From: Streptomyces catenulae
Lineage (GTDB): Bacteria; Actinomycetota; Actinomycetes; Streptomycetales; Streptomycetaceae
NCBI RefSeq assembly: GCF_000718015.1
Contig: NZ_JODY01000005.1
Span: forward strand, 115,210-179,209
Reading direction: 5' to 3'
DNA: 64,000 nt
The notes beneath the pieces were generated by a model. The model did no database searches and was not told the origin of the DNA. It was given only the letters and a program-made list of their open reading frames with translations. Of this stretch, positions 17,926-26,491 are shown piece by piece; within the stretch, counting starts at the first letter, position 1; every line of letters begins with the position of its first letter. The position numbers were made by a program, and so were the translations under genes.

Positions 17926-17961
17926 CGGGCGGCTTCACCTATATGGGTGAAGCTCCGCCCG
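17926..17961. terminator. Long hairpin between the nuclease unit and the P450 unit
   Basis: CGGGCGG pairs with CCGCCCG and CTTCACC with GGTGAAG, around a TATATG loop with a 2-nt bulge. It separates the upstream pair of genes from the P450 gene. It most likely terminates the upstream transcript; an operator role for the inner TTCACC/GGTGAA dyad is possible. Confidence 0.5.
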
Positions 17962-18058
17962 TAGCGGCGTGGAGGGAGGCCGTCGAGGGGTAAAGGCCGC
18001 AGCAGCATCGGCGGCGGTGGCCCCGGCTGATGGCCCTTCGGCTCTGTGGAGGCGTGCG

Positions 18059-19219
18059 GTGAGCGTGTGGGAGATGCGCCGCTTCCGGCGTGATCCGCTG
18101 GCGTACATCGAGGACCGGGCTCGGCGGAGCACGGGCGAGGTGTTCCGGCTTCCGTGGGGCGCCTGGTGTGTGAAGGACACCGAGCTGGCACTCACGGTCC
18201 TGCACGACCCGGTCTTCCACACCGGAGTCTCCACGTTCTTCGGGGACATGCTCCCCGCCCGGCCCGCCCAGATCGCCCTGGGCCGCGCCGTCCGGAGCGT
18301 GATGCGGGCGCATCTGCCCCGCTACCGCGAGCGTCTGGCCGAGGCGGTGGCCGAACTGGGCCCGGTCAGCCGGTGGCCCGATGCGGGACCGTCGCTGGTC
18401 CACCGGTGCACGGCGGACGCATTGCTGCACCCCGACGCGCCACCCGCGCTGCACCATCTGATGGCGAGGGCCGTGGCGGGCGGATTCGCCGCCCGCCAGC
18501 GGTACATGTGGCAGCGGGCCCGGGTGGAGTTGCTCCGCCCCGGGCTGCTGGCCGCGATCACCGCGGAGGTGCGGGACCGCCGGGCGGCGGGCTCCCGCAG
18601 GGGCGAGCCCCGGGACGTACTGGACGGGGTCCTCGGAGCCTGCCCCGAGGAGACCACCGACCGGACCGTGGCAGACCTGTACGTGCTGCTGTTCCAGTCG
18701 ATCGTGGGCAACATCGGCTACACCGTGGCGTGGTCGCTCCTGCTGGCCTGTCTGCACCACCCGCCCGGCCCGCCGTGGCCCTGGGCCACGGAGTCGCTGG
18801 TGCGGGAGGCCGGACGCCACCGCCCGTTCGTCTGGATGGTCGGCCGACCCGTTCCCCACGTGCTCGTATGCGGTGGCCTGTCGTTCGCGCCGGGCACGAT
18901 CCTGTCGGTCAGCCCCTATCTGCTCCACCACGACGCGCGCCACTGGGACCGGCCCGAACAGTTCCGGCCCGAGCGCTGGGACGAGCCGGACGGGCAGGGC
19001 CCCTACCTGCCCTTCAGCACCGGCCCGTTCACCTGCGCCGGAGCGGCGGTCGCCCACCGGATGATCGCCGAGGCGGTCACCGCCCTGAGCCGGGACGCCC
19101 AGCTGGCCATCGGCGGGGGAGACGCCCGGCCCCTGGTGTCCGGCTCCGTCCACCCCCGCCCCTTCGTCCTGCGGCGCGCCCCCAGGACCCCCGTCCACCC
19201 CGCGCCTGAAGGGAGGTGA
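18059..19219 (+). CDS. Cytochrome P450, candidate RiPP-crosslinking enzyme
   Basis: A 386-residue soluble P450 starting at GTG with GGAGG exactly 6 nt upstream. K-helix ExxR is Glu250-Ala-Gly-Arg253, the PERF-like motif is FRPERW (302-307) and the haem-binding loop is FSTGPFTCAG with Cys326 as iron ligand. The I-helix reads IVGNIGYT (215-222): the acidic residue normally before Thr is replaced by Tyr, a departure from standard hydroxylases. No ferredoxin gene is adjacent. Four bp after the stop lies a 23-codon gene with a strong RBS whose product ends in Tyr/Trp-rich sequence, then a terminator. This layout matches P450-crosslinked RiPPs such as biarylitides, cittilins and atropopeptides, so the enzyme is inferred to join aromatic side chains of that peptide. 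Confidence 0.88.
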   Translation: MSVWEMRRFRRDPLAYIEDRARRSTGEVFRLPWGAWCVKDTELALTVLHDPVFHTGVSTFFGDMLPARPAQIALGRAVRSVMRAHLPRYRERLAEAVAELGPVSRWPDAGPSLVHRCTADALLHPDAPPALHHLMARAVAGGFAARQRYMWQRARVELLRPGLLAAITAEVRDRRAAGSRRGEPRDVLDGVLGACPEETTDRTVADLYVLLFQSIVGNIGYTVAWSLLLACLHHPPGPPWPWATESLVREAGRHRPFVWMVGRPVPHVLVCGGLSFAPGTILSVSPYLLHHDARHWDRPEQFRPERWDEPDGQGPYLPFSTGPFTCAGAAVAHRMIAEAVTALSRDAQLAIGGGDARPLVSGSVHPRPFVLRRAPRTPVHPAPEGR

Positions 19220-19223
19220 AGAC

Positions 19224-19295
19224 ATGATCGCCGCCATCCGACGCATCTTCCGGAACAAGCCCGCCAGTTACTGGGACCCGCCCGTCTGGCTCTAG
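19224..19295 (+). CDS. Candidate RiPP precursor peptide, 23 residues
   Basis: The ATG is preceded by GGGAGGTG 5 nt upstream, one of the best ribosome binding sites in the window. The 23-residue product starts with a basic amphipathic leader (MIAAIRRIFRNKPAS) and ends YWDPPVWL immediately before TAG. Two Trp and one Tyr around a Pro-Pro turn are well placed for P450-made aryl-aryl or aryl-N crosslinks (Tyr16, Trp17, Trp22). An intrinsic terminator follows 19 bp after the stop, so the P450 and this gene form a complete two-gene unit. No protease or transporter is adjacent. The gene is too short for ordinary ORF calling, and its coding status is inferred from RBS, spacing and composition. Confidence 0.75.
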   Translation: MIAAIRRIFRNKPASYWDPPVWL

Positions 19296-19314
19296 CCGCC
19301 CCGAGCGCCCGACC

Positions 19315-19355
19315 GGTCCGCACCCCGTTCCCACGGAGTGCGGACCGCCTTTTTC
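19315..19355 (+). terminator. Rho-independent terminator of the P450/peptide unit
   Basis: Perfect 9-bp stem GGTCCGCAC / GTGCGGACC (19315-19323 and 19338-19346) followed by GCCTTTTTCT. The T-run makes it the most classical terminator in the window. Confidence 0.85.
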
Positions 19356-19492
19356 TCCCGGCGGACGAAGGTGACGACGGGCGTCCGCTCCCGGCGGTGG
19401 GACGCGCGGGACAGGTGGGACAGGGTGTGGAACACTGACGCGGAGCGTTGCGGCAGGTGCCCACCAGGCGGTGATACAGGGGGTGTTGGCCT

Positions 19493-20449
19493 GTGGGAAG
19501 CGATCGGTGCGGTCGATCGGAACCCAGTGTCCATCAGTTGCGGTTGTTCGTGACGCTCTCGGAGGAACTGCACTTCCGGCGCGCGGCGGCCCGGTTGTTC
19601 ATGACACAGTCCGCCCTCAGCCAGCAGATACGCGCCCTGGAACAGCGCATCGGTCTGCAACTGCTCAGCCGTACGACGCGCACGGTGACGCTCACCCCGT
19701 CCGGAGAGGCGCTCCTTCCCGAAGCCCGCGCGGTGACGGAGGCCATGGACGGACTCCACCGCACCGCCCGGGTCCGTGCGCGCGAGGTCGAGGGACGGGT
19801 CGTCATCGGAACCCTCACCGCAGAGCCCTCGATGCCGCAGACCCGGGCCATCATCGACGGACTGCGGTCCCGCCATCCGGCCCTCACCATCGAGATGCGC
19901 AGCCTCAACTTCGCCAACCAGTACGAGGCGCTCGCCACCGGCGAGGTGGACGTGGCCTTCCTGCGCCCGCCCGCCCCTCCCGGTATCCGCCTCCAGCATC
20001 TGGTCGAGGAGCCCCGGGTCGTCTGCCTCCCGGTCGACGACCCGCTGGTCGACAAGGAACGCATCGTCCTGGACGACCTCGCCACGCGCTCCATGGTGAC
20101 GATGCCGGACGCGTCCCCGCGCGTGTGGCGGGACTTCTGGGCCATCGATCCGCGCCCGGACGGCACCCCCATCTCCTTCGGCCCGCTGGCCGTCGACGTG
20201 GAGGAGGTGTTGGCGCAGGTCGCCCTGGGAACGGTCATCGGCTTCCTGCCCGCGTCCGTCCGCACCTTCTACCCGCGCCCCGGTATCCGCTACCGGGATG
20301 TCGCCGACCTGCCGCCGTGCACGATGGCACTGACATGGTTCGCCCAGAACCACGACCACCCCGAGATCACCCTGATACGCAATCTGGCACGCGCCGTACT
20401 GCCCACCGGCCCCCACGGCGTACCGTCCGACGGGCCCTCCCGCACCTGA
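19493..20449 (+). CDS. LysR-family transcriptional regulator
   Basis: A 318-residue LTTR. The winged HTH is at about residues 14-70: LRLFVTLSEELHFRRAAARLFMTQSALSQQIRALEQRIGLQLLSRTTRTVTLTPSGEALL, the classic LysR pattern. The remainder is the two-lobed periplasmic-binding-like effector domain. The GTG start has AGGGGG 9 nt upstream; no other start is in frame before the HTH. It lies 137 bp after the P450/peptide terminator and upstream of cobF, with no divergent partner gene, so its target is not evident from position. An aromatic effector is only a family-level possibility. Confidence 0.85.
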   Translation: MGSDRCGRSEPSVHQLRLFVTLSEELHFRRAAARLFMTQSALSQQIRALEQRIGLQLLSRTTRTVTLTPSGEALLPEARAVTEAMDGLHRTARVRAREVEGRVVIGTLTAEPSMPQTRAIIDGLRSRHPALTIEMRSLNFANQYEALATGEVDVAFLRPPAPPGIRLQHLVEEPRVVCLPVDDPLVDKERIVLDDLATRSMVTMPDASPRVWRDFWAIDPRPDGTPISFGPLAVDVEEVLAQVALGTVIGFLPASVRTFYPRPGIRYRDVADLPPCTMALTWFAQNHDHPEITLIRNLARAVLPTGPHGVPSDGPSRT

Positions 20450-20546
20450 CGTGGTCGACGGTCCGCCGGGACCCCGCTGCGGCGCTTGAACCAGTGGCCG
20501 GACTCCGCCACGGCGCCGCTGGTCCGCCCCTGCGAGACTGGCCCGT

Positions 20547-21341
20547 ATGAGCACGGAACAACGCGCGATTCTCGTCATCGGCATCGGAGCAGGCGACCCG
20601 GAGCACCTCACGCTCGCCGCGGTCAAAGCGATCAGCCGGGCGGACGTCTTCTTCATCGTCGGCAAGGGGCCCGGCAAGTCCGCCCTGACGGATCTGCGGC
20701 ACAGCATGATCGAGGAGCATGCGCGGGCCCCGTACCGCGTCGTGGAGATCGACGACCCGAGCCGGGACCGCCGCCCGATGGACCGCTCCGACTACACCGC
20801 GGTGGTCCGGGACTGGCACACCCGGCGGGCGGACCTCTTCGAGCGGCTGATGCGCGACGAGATGACCGCGGGAGAGACCGGAGCCTTCCTCGTCTGGGGC
20901 GACCCCTCGCTGTACGACAGCACACTCGCCATCCTCGCGGACGTCGAGTCGCGGGGCACGGTCTCCGCCGCGATCGAGGTCGTCCCCGGCATCAGCAGCG
21001 TCTCCTCGCTGTGCGCACGGCACCGGATTCCGCTGAACCAGGTCGGTCGTCCCGTACACATCACTCCGGCGCGCCGTCTGCCGGAGGTGGGCCAGAACGA
21101 CGACGGGGACATCGTCGTGATGCTCGACGGCGGAGAGTCGTTCACGCAGGTCGACGGCGACGACGTGTGGATCTACTGGGGCGCCTATCTCGGCACCCCG
21201 GACGAACTGCTCGTGGCGGGCCCGTTGCGGGAAGTCTCCGGCCGGATCTCCGAGTTGCGGTCGGCGGCACGGGCCCGGCACGGGTGGATCATGGACACCT
21301 ATCTGCTGCGGATGGCGTCCCCGGATCCGGAACAGCCGTGA
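20547..21341 (+). CDS. cobF: Precorrin-6A synthase (deacetylating)
   Basis: A 264-residue tetrapyrrole methylase. ILVIGIGAGDPEHLTLAAVKAI is the N-terminal SAM-binding block; GAFLVWGDPSLYDSTLAIL and VVPGISSVSSLCA are the other conserved methylase motifs, and the overall match is to CobF, which methylates C-1 of precorrin-5 with release of acetate in aerobic cobalamin synthesis. Here it stands alone, without other cob genes, as is common in Streptomyces where cobF is separated from the main cluster. The RBS is weak. No cobalamin riboswitch was recognised in the 97 bp before it. Confidence 0.9.
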   Translation: MSTEQRAILVIGIGAGDPEHLTLAAVKAISRADVFFIVGKGPGKSALTDLRHSMIEEHARAPYRVVEIDDPSRDRRPMDRSDYTAVVRDWHTRRADLFERLMRDEMTAGETGAFLVWGDPSLYDSTLAILADVESRGTVSAAIEVVPGISSVSSLCARHRIPLNQVGRPVHITPARRLPEVGQNDDGDIVVMLDGGESFTQVDGDDVWIYWGAYLGTPDELLVAGPLREVSGRISELRSAARARHGWIMDTYLLRMASPDPEQP

Positions 21342-21479
21342 CGGTCGGCTCCGGGCGGTAGCGCGCCGAGCAGCCGCTGACCCGTGAGGCGGCCGGAGCC
21401 GCACGGCCGGGAGCCGGTACCGCGGTGCCTCCGGGGGGGCGACGGCGCGGTCGGGACGGCGGCGGTCCCGTCGGGGCCC

Positions 21480-21508
21480 GGTCCGCCCGGCGTCGAGCCG
21501 GGCGGACC
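21480..21508. terminator. Strong hairpin between convergent genes
   Basis: Perfect 12-bp stem GGTCCGCCCGGC / GCCGGGCGGACC with loop GTCGA, in the gap between cobF and the small reverse-strand gene. Confidence 0.75.
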
Positions 21509-21574
21509 GGCCGCGTCCCGGCGCTCAGGCCGACCGTGCGCCGCTCGCGGAAGAGCCGCCCCACGGCCCTGCTC

Positions 21575-21772
21575 TCATGCGGACAAGGCCCGGGGGAAAC
21601 GGCCGCGCGCGAAGCCTTCGGGCTGCGCCGCCTTCCCGACCGCAAGCACAGGGTTGAAGCCGAAGTCGCGCTGGAGCTCCGTCAGCGTCCCTTCCGCCGT
21701 GGCCTTCACATCCCTCGGAACATCTCCGAGCTCCTTGATCAGGTCCTCGTAGATCGGTGTGTCGCCGCTCAC
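21575..21772 (-). CDS. Small hypothetical protein, 65 residues
   Basis: The product starts MSGDTPIYEDLIKELGDVPRDVKATAEGTLTELQRDFGF. The opening GDTPIYEDL...GDVP resembles a group of short streptomycete proteins of unknown function that often accompany regulatory genes. It is predicted helical, acidic in the first half and cytoplasmic. The GTG start has AGGA 5 nt upstream. It stands alone between a terminator and a broken gene. No biochemical role is known to me. Confidence 0.6.
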   Translation of the reverse strand: MSGDTPIYEDLIKELGDVPRDVKATAEGTLTELQRDFGFNPVLAVGKAAQPEGFARGRFPRALSA

Positions 21773-21949
21773 GTGTTCCTCACATCTGGTATTGCGCTTG
21801 CAATTGCTTGTCCGCGAAGATCGCAGAAATCAGGAGTGTACGGGGCGCTGGCTGCTGACGGACACGGCTACCGGCAGGCGATACGCATGATGTGTTCATG
21901 GTCACCGCCGACGACCGATCCGGCGCCGCCGGAGGCGCCCATCACCTGA

Positions 21950-22318
21950 GGGGCCGAGACGCCGGAGCCTGTCGTACATCTGCTCCGCGGGCTCAACGGC
22001 GCGGGCAAGACGACCTACGCCCGGCGCCTCGCCACGCACCCGCCCGCCGTGTGGTCCGGGCTCGACGCATGGATGCCGCGCCTCTACCCGTACCGGTACG
22101 ACACCGTCGAGTACGCCGAGCGGGCCGAGGTGCGCGGAGAGCTGATCTGCCGGATCCCCGCCCCCGCCGGTCCGGTCGCCGCGGACCGACCGGCTCGCCC
22201 GGGCCCTGCGGCGTTTGAGCGGCGGATGCGCCTTTTCCGATACCTCGCTGACAAACAGGCCGCATACGTTTCTTCTATGCCGTCGCGGCGCCCACCGACC
22301 CGAGCGGCACACCGCTGA
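21950..22318 (+). pseudogene. Remnant of a P-loop (zeta-toxin/AAA_33-like) kinase
   Basis: In one frame, VVHLLRGLNGAGKTTYARRLA carries a clear Walker A motif, followed by a WSGLDAWMPRLYPYRYDTVEYAE segment like the small ATPases of the zeta-toxin/AAA_33 group. There is no start codon between the preceding in-frame stop (21947) and the Walker A motif, and the protein ends after about 120 residues without the later half of the fold. Upstream, an ATG at 21892 is in another frame. The gene therefore appears decayed by frameshift and 3' truncation. Confidence 0.55.
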
Positions 22319-22347
22319 CAACCGTGCCCCGGGAGGGTTCCGTCTCC

Positions 22348-23412
22348 ATGCCTATACGCGCCCGTGTCCTGCGTCGCACCATCCTCACCGTGGCAGCCGC
22401 CGCCGTGGCCGCCGTGGGGACCGCCTGTAGCGGTCCCCGGCCCGAGGCCGTCGGCCCGGCCCGGATCTCCGACGAGGCGGGCACGAAGCAGGTGGCCCAG
22501 CTCACCTACGACCTCGGGGACACCGCCTACGCACCGCCCGGTCCGGCGGGCGGACGTACGGAGTTGAGGGCCGCCGTCACCTACCCCCGCCAGTTGGGCA
22601 AGGGGAAGCATCCCCTGGTGATGATGGTGCACGGCTGGGCCGACACCTGCGCCGCCGGGGACGACCCCGTCCGCCCCTACGCCTGGCCGTGCGGCAAGGG
22701 CGCCCGGCCGGTCGACAACTACCGGGGCTACGCGTACCTCGGCCGGGCCCTGGCCGAGAAGGGATACATCGTGGTGTCGGCGTCGGCCAACGGCATCCAG
22801 GCACACGAACAGGACCAGGGACACCTGGCGCGCAGCGCCCTGCTGGACAGGCATCTGGAGATGTGGCGGCAACTGGCCGACGGAAAGGGCCCGTTGCAAA
22901 AGCTCGGGCAGTTCACCGACCACGTGGATCTCCACCGGGTCGGCACCCTCGGGCACTCGCGCGGCGGCGGAGGAGTTCTCGAACAGGCCCTGGACAGCCA
23001 CAAGCCGCTGCCCGGTGTGACGATCCGGGGCACGGTGGCGCTCGCGCCCGCCCTGAACGGCATCGACGCCGGGAAGGAGCGCATCACCCGCGTCCCCGTC
23101 GCCGTGGTCGCCGGGACCTGCGACGCCATGTGGGACGACAGCAAGATCGCCCTCACCATGACCGCCGGGAACCCCCACGCCTCGCACCACGCCGTGACCG
23201 GCGCCAACCACAACTTCTTCAACACCGTCTGGACCCCCGGCACCGGGCCCCGCTTCGCCACCGACGACGTCGCCGTCGAGCAGCGGAACCTGCCCGGCGG
23301 CCGCTGCCGCAGCACCGACGGATCCGGCAACCCCCGGCAGCTCACCCCCGCCGAACAGCGCCGGGCCGCGACCCACTACGTCACCGAGTTCTTCGACACC
23401 TACGTGCGCTGA
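22348..23412 (+). CDS. Exported alpha/beta hydrolase (PET-hydrolase/lipase-like)
   Basis: A 354-residue protein with an N-terminal signal (RRTILTVAAAAVAAVGTAC); the Cys after VGTA could make it a lipoprotein, although the lipobox is not ideal. The fold is alpha/beta hydrolase: HPLVMMVHGWADT gives the oxyanion region, GTLGHSRGGGG the nucleophile elbow (GxSxG), VAGTCDAMWDD the likely Asp region and GANHNFF the His. Several Cys (for example in CAAGDD and WPCGKG) may form disulfides. It would cleave esters outside the cell. ATG at 22348 follows GGGAGGG at 10-11 nt; a GTG at 22324 lacks an RBS. It is monocistronic. Confidence 0.82.
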   Translation: MPIRARVLRRTILTVAAAAVAAVGTACSGPRPEAVGPARISDEAGTKQVAQLTYDLGDTAYAPPGPAGGRTELRAAVTYPRQLGKGKHPLVMMVHGWADTCAAGDDPVRPYAWPCGKGARPVDNYRGYAYLGRALAEKGYIVVSASANGIQAHEQDQGHLARSALLDRHLEMWRQLADGKGPLQKLGQFTDHVDLHRVGTLGHSRGGGGVLEQALDSHKPLPGVTIRGTVALAPALNGIDAGKERITRVPVAVVAGTCDAMWDDSKIALTMTAGNPHASHHAVTGANHNFFNTVWTPGTGPRFATDDVAVEQRNLPGGRCRSTDGSGNPRQLTPAEQRRAATHYVTEFFDTYVR

Positions 23413-23572
23413 GACCACCCGCCCACAGCCGTCGCCGGACACGGCGCCCCCGGCAGGGCCGGTCGGCGGCTCTGCCGCGCAGGTCGTGGCGGGTGTCATT
23501 GACCGGTTCGGCGGGCCGACGCGATTACGGTGCCCCTGCTGACAGCGTGACCCCCACCACACTGGAGGACGT

Positions 23573-24349
23573 ATGGTCACCCGGGACACCCCATGGCCCG
23601 AAGGAACACCCTGCTGGGTCGACCTCGCCGTGGACGACATCGACAGGGCCGTCGCCTTCTACGGCGGACTGCTCGGCTGGAACGTACAGCGAGGCGGCGC
23701 GGAGGTCGGCGGTTACAGCCTGGTCGTGCACGAGGGCGCCAACGTCGCCGGGATCGGCCCGAAGATGTCGCCCGGTGTGCCGACCGCCTGGACCACCTAC
23801 CTCGCGACCGAGGACACCGACCGCACCGCCGCCAGGATCACCGCCGCGGGAGGCACCGTCGTCGTGGCGCCCATGGACGTGATGACGCTCGGCCGGATGG
23901 CCGTCGCGGCGGACCCGGCAGGCGGCGTCTTCGGCCTCTGGAAAGCCGGTGACCACACCGGCTTCGGAATCGCCAACGAGCACGGCACGGTCGTGTGGAA
24001 CGAGAACATGAGCCGCGACTACGCCCACAACCGCGAGTTCTACGGCTCGGTCTTCGGCTACCGCTACGGCGACATCGACGACGGCATGATCAAGTACGCG
24101 ACGCTCGACCTGCCGCATGGCACGGTCGGCGGCATCGGCGAACTGCCCGCGAGCCTGCCCCAGGAGATCCCGGCGCACTGGATGACCTACTTCAGCACCC
24201 CGGACATCGACGCCGACGTGGCCCGCGTGCCCGGCCTCGGCGGCACCGTCGCGCAGCCGCCGTTCGACACCCCGCACGGCCGGATGGCCGTCGTCGCCGA
24301 CGACCAGGGGGCCGTCTTCAGCCTGATCACCCCGCCGCCGACGGACTGA
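23573..24349 (+). CDS. Two-domain VOC family protein (glyoxalase/dioxygenase-like)
   Basis: A 258-residue protein made of two paired beta-alpha-beta-beta-beta units: WVDLAVDDIDRAVAFYGGLLGW in the first half and VVWNENMSRDYAHNREFYGSVFGYRYG in the second, each closing with a GRMAVAADPAGGVFGLW or GRMAVVADDQGAVFSLI strand. This is the architecture of the bleomycin-resistance/glyoxalase superfamily, where metal ligands sit on the strands; the role ranges from resistance to lactone or dioxygenase chemistry. GGAGG precedes the ATG. A TTGACC hexamer near 23498 could be part of its promoter. It stands alone. Confidence 0.82.
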   Translation: MVTRDTPWPEGTPCWVDLAVDDIDRAVAFYGGLLGWNVQRGGAEVGGYSLVVHEGANVAGIGPKMSPGVPTAWTTYLATEDTDRTAARITAAGGTVVVAPMDVMTLGRMAVAADPAGGVFGLWKAGDHTGFGIANEHGTVVWNENMSRDYAHNREFYGSVFGYRYGDIDDGMIKYATLDLPHGTVGGIGELPASLPQEIPAHWMTYFSTPDIDADVARVPGLGGTVAQPPFDTPHGRMAVVADDQGAVFSLITPPPTD

Positions 24350-24531
24350 CCGTAAGCCCCCGGCCGGGCGGCCGACCGGGGGCGTCGGCGCGCCTGCCTC
24401 GCTCCCGGCAGGTGCGCGATCGGCGGTCGCGGCGCGCGGAATCCGCCACAACCGGCGGTCCCGTGCCCCGGCCGCGGGAGGCGATCGTGGCCCGGTACAC
24501 GCACCATCCGCCCGCACAATCGGGAGCAACC

Positions 24532-25374
24532 ATGACCTGGCCCAGTGGAGAGACCGCCTTCGTGACCGGAGCGGCATCGGGGATCGGCCTGGGCATCGCA
24601 CGCGCCCTCGTCGCCCGCGGCGCACGGGTCGCCCTCGTCGATCTGGACGCCCACAAGCTCGCCGCGGCCGTCGGGGAACTCACCGCGGCGGGCGGGTCGG
24701 TGGCCGCGGTCGAACTCGACGTCAGCGCGGCGGACCGCTGGGCCGACGCCGCCGACCGTGTCGAGGCAGCCCTCGGCCCGGTCTCGATCCTCGTCAACAA
24801 CGCCGGGGTCATCAGCGGCGCACCGATGACCGGGACGACGCTGGAGAGCTGGCGCCGCCACTTCAGGGTCAACGCCGACGGCCAGTTCCTCGGGACGTCC
24901 ACCTTCCTGCCCCGCTTCCTGGAGCGGGGCGGGCGGGCGCACCTCCTCAACACCGCGTCGATGGCCGGTCTGATGCCCGTCCCGGGGGTGGGCGCCTACT
25001 CCGCCTCGAAGTTCGCCGGCGTCGGCCTGTCGCTGGCCCTGCGCGAGGAGCTGCGGGACACCGACGTCGCCGTCTCCGTGCTGTGCCCGGGCACCGTCTC
25101 CACCGGCATGGTCGCGGCCGACGCGACCGGCGAGCACCCGGCCGGCGCGGACCCGGACCGCGTCGGCGAGCAGGTCGTCGAGGCGCTGGAGGCCGGGCGG
25201 TTCTGGATCCCGACCCACGGCGACTTCGAGCCGATCGTCGCCGCACTCCACCGCGAGATCGAGCAGGCGTTCCGGGACACCGACGACCGGCACGGCCCCG
25301 ACCCGTCGACGCAGCTGATGCTGGGCGGCATCGACCCGGTGGACCGGATGCTGCGGCCGGAAACCGCCCGCTGA
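24532..25374 (+). CDS. SDR-family NAD(P)-dependent oxidoreductase
   Basis: A 280-residue classical short-chain dehydrogenase. TGAASGIGLG is the cofactor motif, Asp after VALVD in beta-2 suggests NAD preference, NNAGV is the structural motif, and the catalytic Ser-Tyr-Lys set is STASM/YSASK (NTASMAG and GAYSASKFAG). It would oxidise or reduce an alcohol or ketone. ATG follows CGGGAGC. The gene is followed at 91 bp by an HSL-type esterase and then a regulator, all in the same direction, so the three may form a catabolic set for an ester-containing compound. Confidence 0.88.
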   Translation: MTWPSGETAFVTGAASGIGLGIARALVARGARVALVDLDAHKLAAAVGELTAAGGSVAAVELDVSAADRWADAADRVEAALGPVSILVNNAGVISGAPMTGTTLESWRRHFRVNADGQFLGTSTFLPRFLERGGRAHLLNTASMAGLMPVPGVGAYSASKFAGVGLSLALREELRDTDVAVSVLCPGTVSTGMVAADATGEHPAGADPDRVGEQVVEALEAGRFWIPTHGDFEPIVAALHREIEQAFRDTDDRHGPDPSTQLMLGGIDPVDRMLRPETAR

Positions 25375-25465
25375 CCTTCCGGCCGAGCCCCTCAGCTCCC
25401 GTCCCGACCCGAGCCGCGCCCGTGATTCCCGCTGCGCGCATCCGGCCCCGGAGAAAGAGAACACC

Positions 25466-26431
25466 ATGTCAGTGAAGCCTCCCCGTCCCCCGTTCGACCC
25501 GGAGCTGGAAGCCGTGCTCGCGGCGCTGGCCGACCAGTTCCCCGTCGGCATGACGGCCGAGATGATCCCGCAGCTGCGCGCCTCCGACGTACGGGCGCTG
25601 ACGGACGAGCAGCTCGCCGCCGACGATCTGACCCGGCGCGATGTCACGATCCCGGGGTACGGGGGAGACGCCATCACGGTCTCCGTGATCGCCCGGCGCG
25701 ACCACCGGGGCGCCGGACCGGGGATATTCCACACGCACGGCGGCGGGATGGTCACGGGAGACCGGTTCGCGGCCCTCGGCCAGTGCGTCCCCTGGGTGCT
25801 CGAACACGACGCCGTCCTCGTCACCGTCGAGTACCGGCTCGCCCCCGAGCACCCGGACCCCTACCCGGTCGAGGACTGCTACGCCGGGCTGTTGTGGACG
25901 GCCGGGCACGCGGCCGAGCTGGGGATCGACCCGGCCCGGCTGATCATCGCCGGGCCCAGCGCGGGAGGCGGCCTCGCGGCGGGCACCGCCCTCCTCGCCC
26001 GCGACCGGAAGGGGCCCGAGCTGGCCGGTCAGGTCCTCATGTGCCCGATGCTCGACGACCGGAACCTGACCACGTCCTCGTACCAGTTCGACGGCGTCGG
26101 CGTATGGGACCGCGGGAGCAACCTCATGGGCTGGACCGCCCTTCTCGGCGACCGCCGCGGCACCGAGGACGTCTCCGTCTACGCCGCCCCCGCACGCGCG
26201 ACGGATCTGTCCGGACTGCCGCCCACCTTCATCGACGTCGGCTCCGCCGAGGTCTTCCGGGACGAGGACGTGGCCTTCGCGACGGGCCTGTGGCGCGACG
26301 GCGGGGAGGCGGAGCTGCATGTGTGGCCCGGCGGGTTCCACGGGTTCGACATGACCGCGCCGCACACCGCGGTCGCGCAGGCGGCGGTCGCCGCACGCAA
26401 CGCCTGGGTGGCGCGCATACTGGAGTCCTGA
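25466..26431 (+). CDS. Alpha/beta hydrolase, hormone-sensitive-lipase family esterase
   Basis: A 321-residue family IV esterase. HTHGGGMVTGD is the oxyanion HGGG motif, VTVEYRLAPEHPDPYPVEDCY is diagnostic of the HSL family, GPSAGGGLAAG is the nucleophile elbow, DVGSAEVFRDED supplies the Asp and GGFHGFD the His. It hydrolyses esters in the cytoplasm (no signal peptide). GAGAAAGAG precedes the ATG. Position between an SDR and a PucR-like regulator suggests sequential ester cleavage and alcohol oxidation. Confidence 0.9.
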   Translation: MSVKPPRPPFDPELEAVLAALADQFPVGMTAEMIPQLRASDVRALTDEQLAADDLTRRDVTIPGYGGDAITVSVIARRDHRGAGPGIFHTHGGGMVTGDRFAALGQCVPWVLEHDAVLVTVEYRLAPEHPDPYPVEDCYAGLLWTAGHAAELGIDPARLIIAGPSAGGGLAAGTALLARDRKGPELAGQVLMCPMLDDRNLTTSSYQFDGVGVWDRGSNLMGWTALLGDRRGTEDVSVYAAPARATDLSGLPPTFIDVGSAEVFRDEDVAFATGLWRDGGEAELHVWPGGFHGFDMTAPHTAVAQAAVAARNAWVARILES

Positions 26432-26491
26432 GCAGGCCGGACCCCGGTGGGTCGGCCCGGCGACTTCCGTGAGCGCGACGAGAGAACGCAC

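Noticed and set aside
20450..20546. Cobalamin riboswitch before cobF
   Set aside because: Only 97 bp is available and no B12-box was seen.
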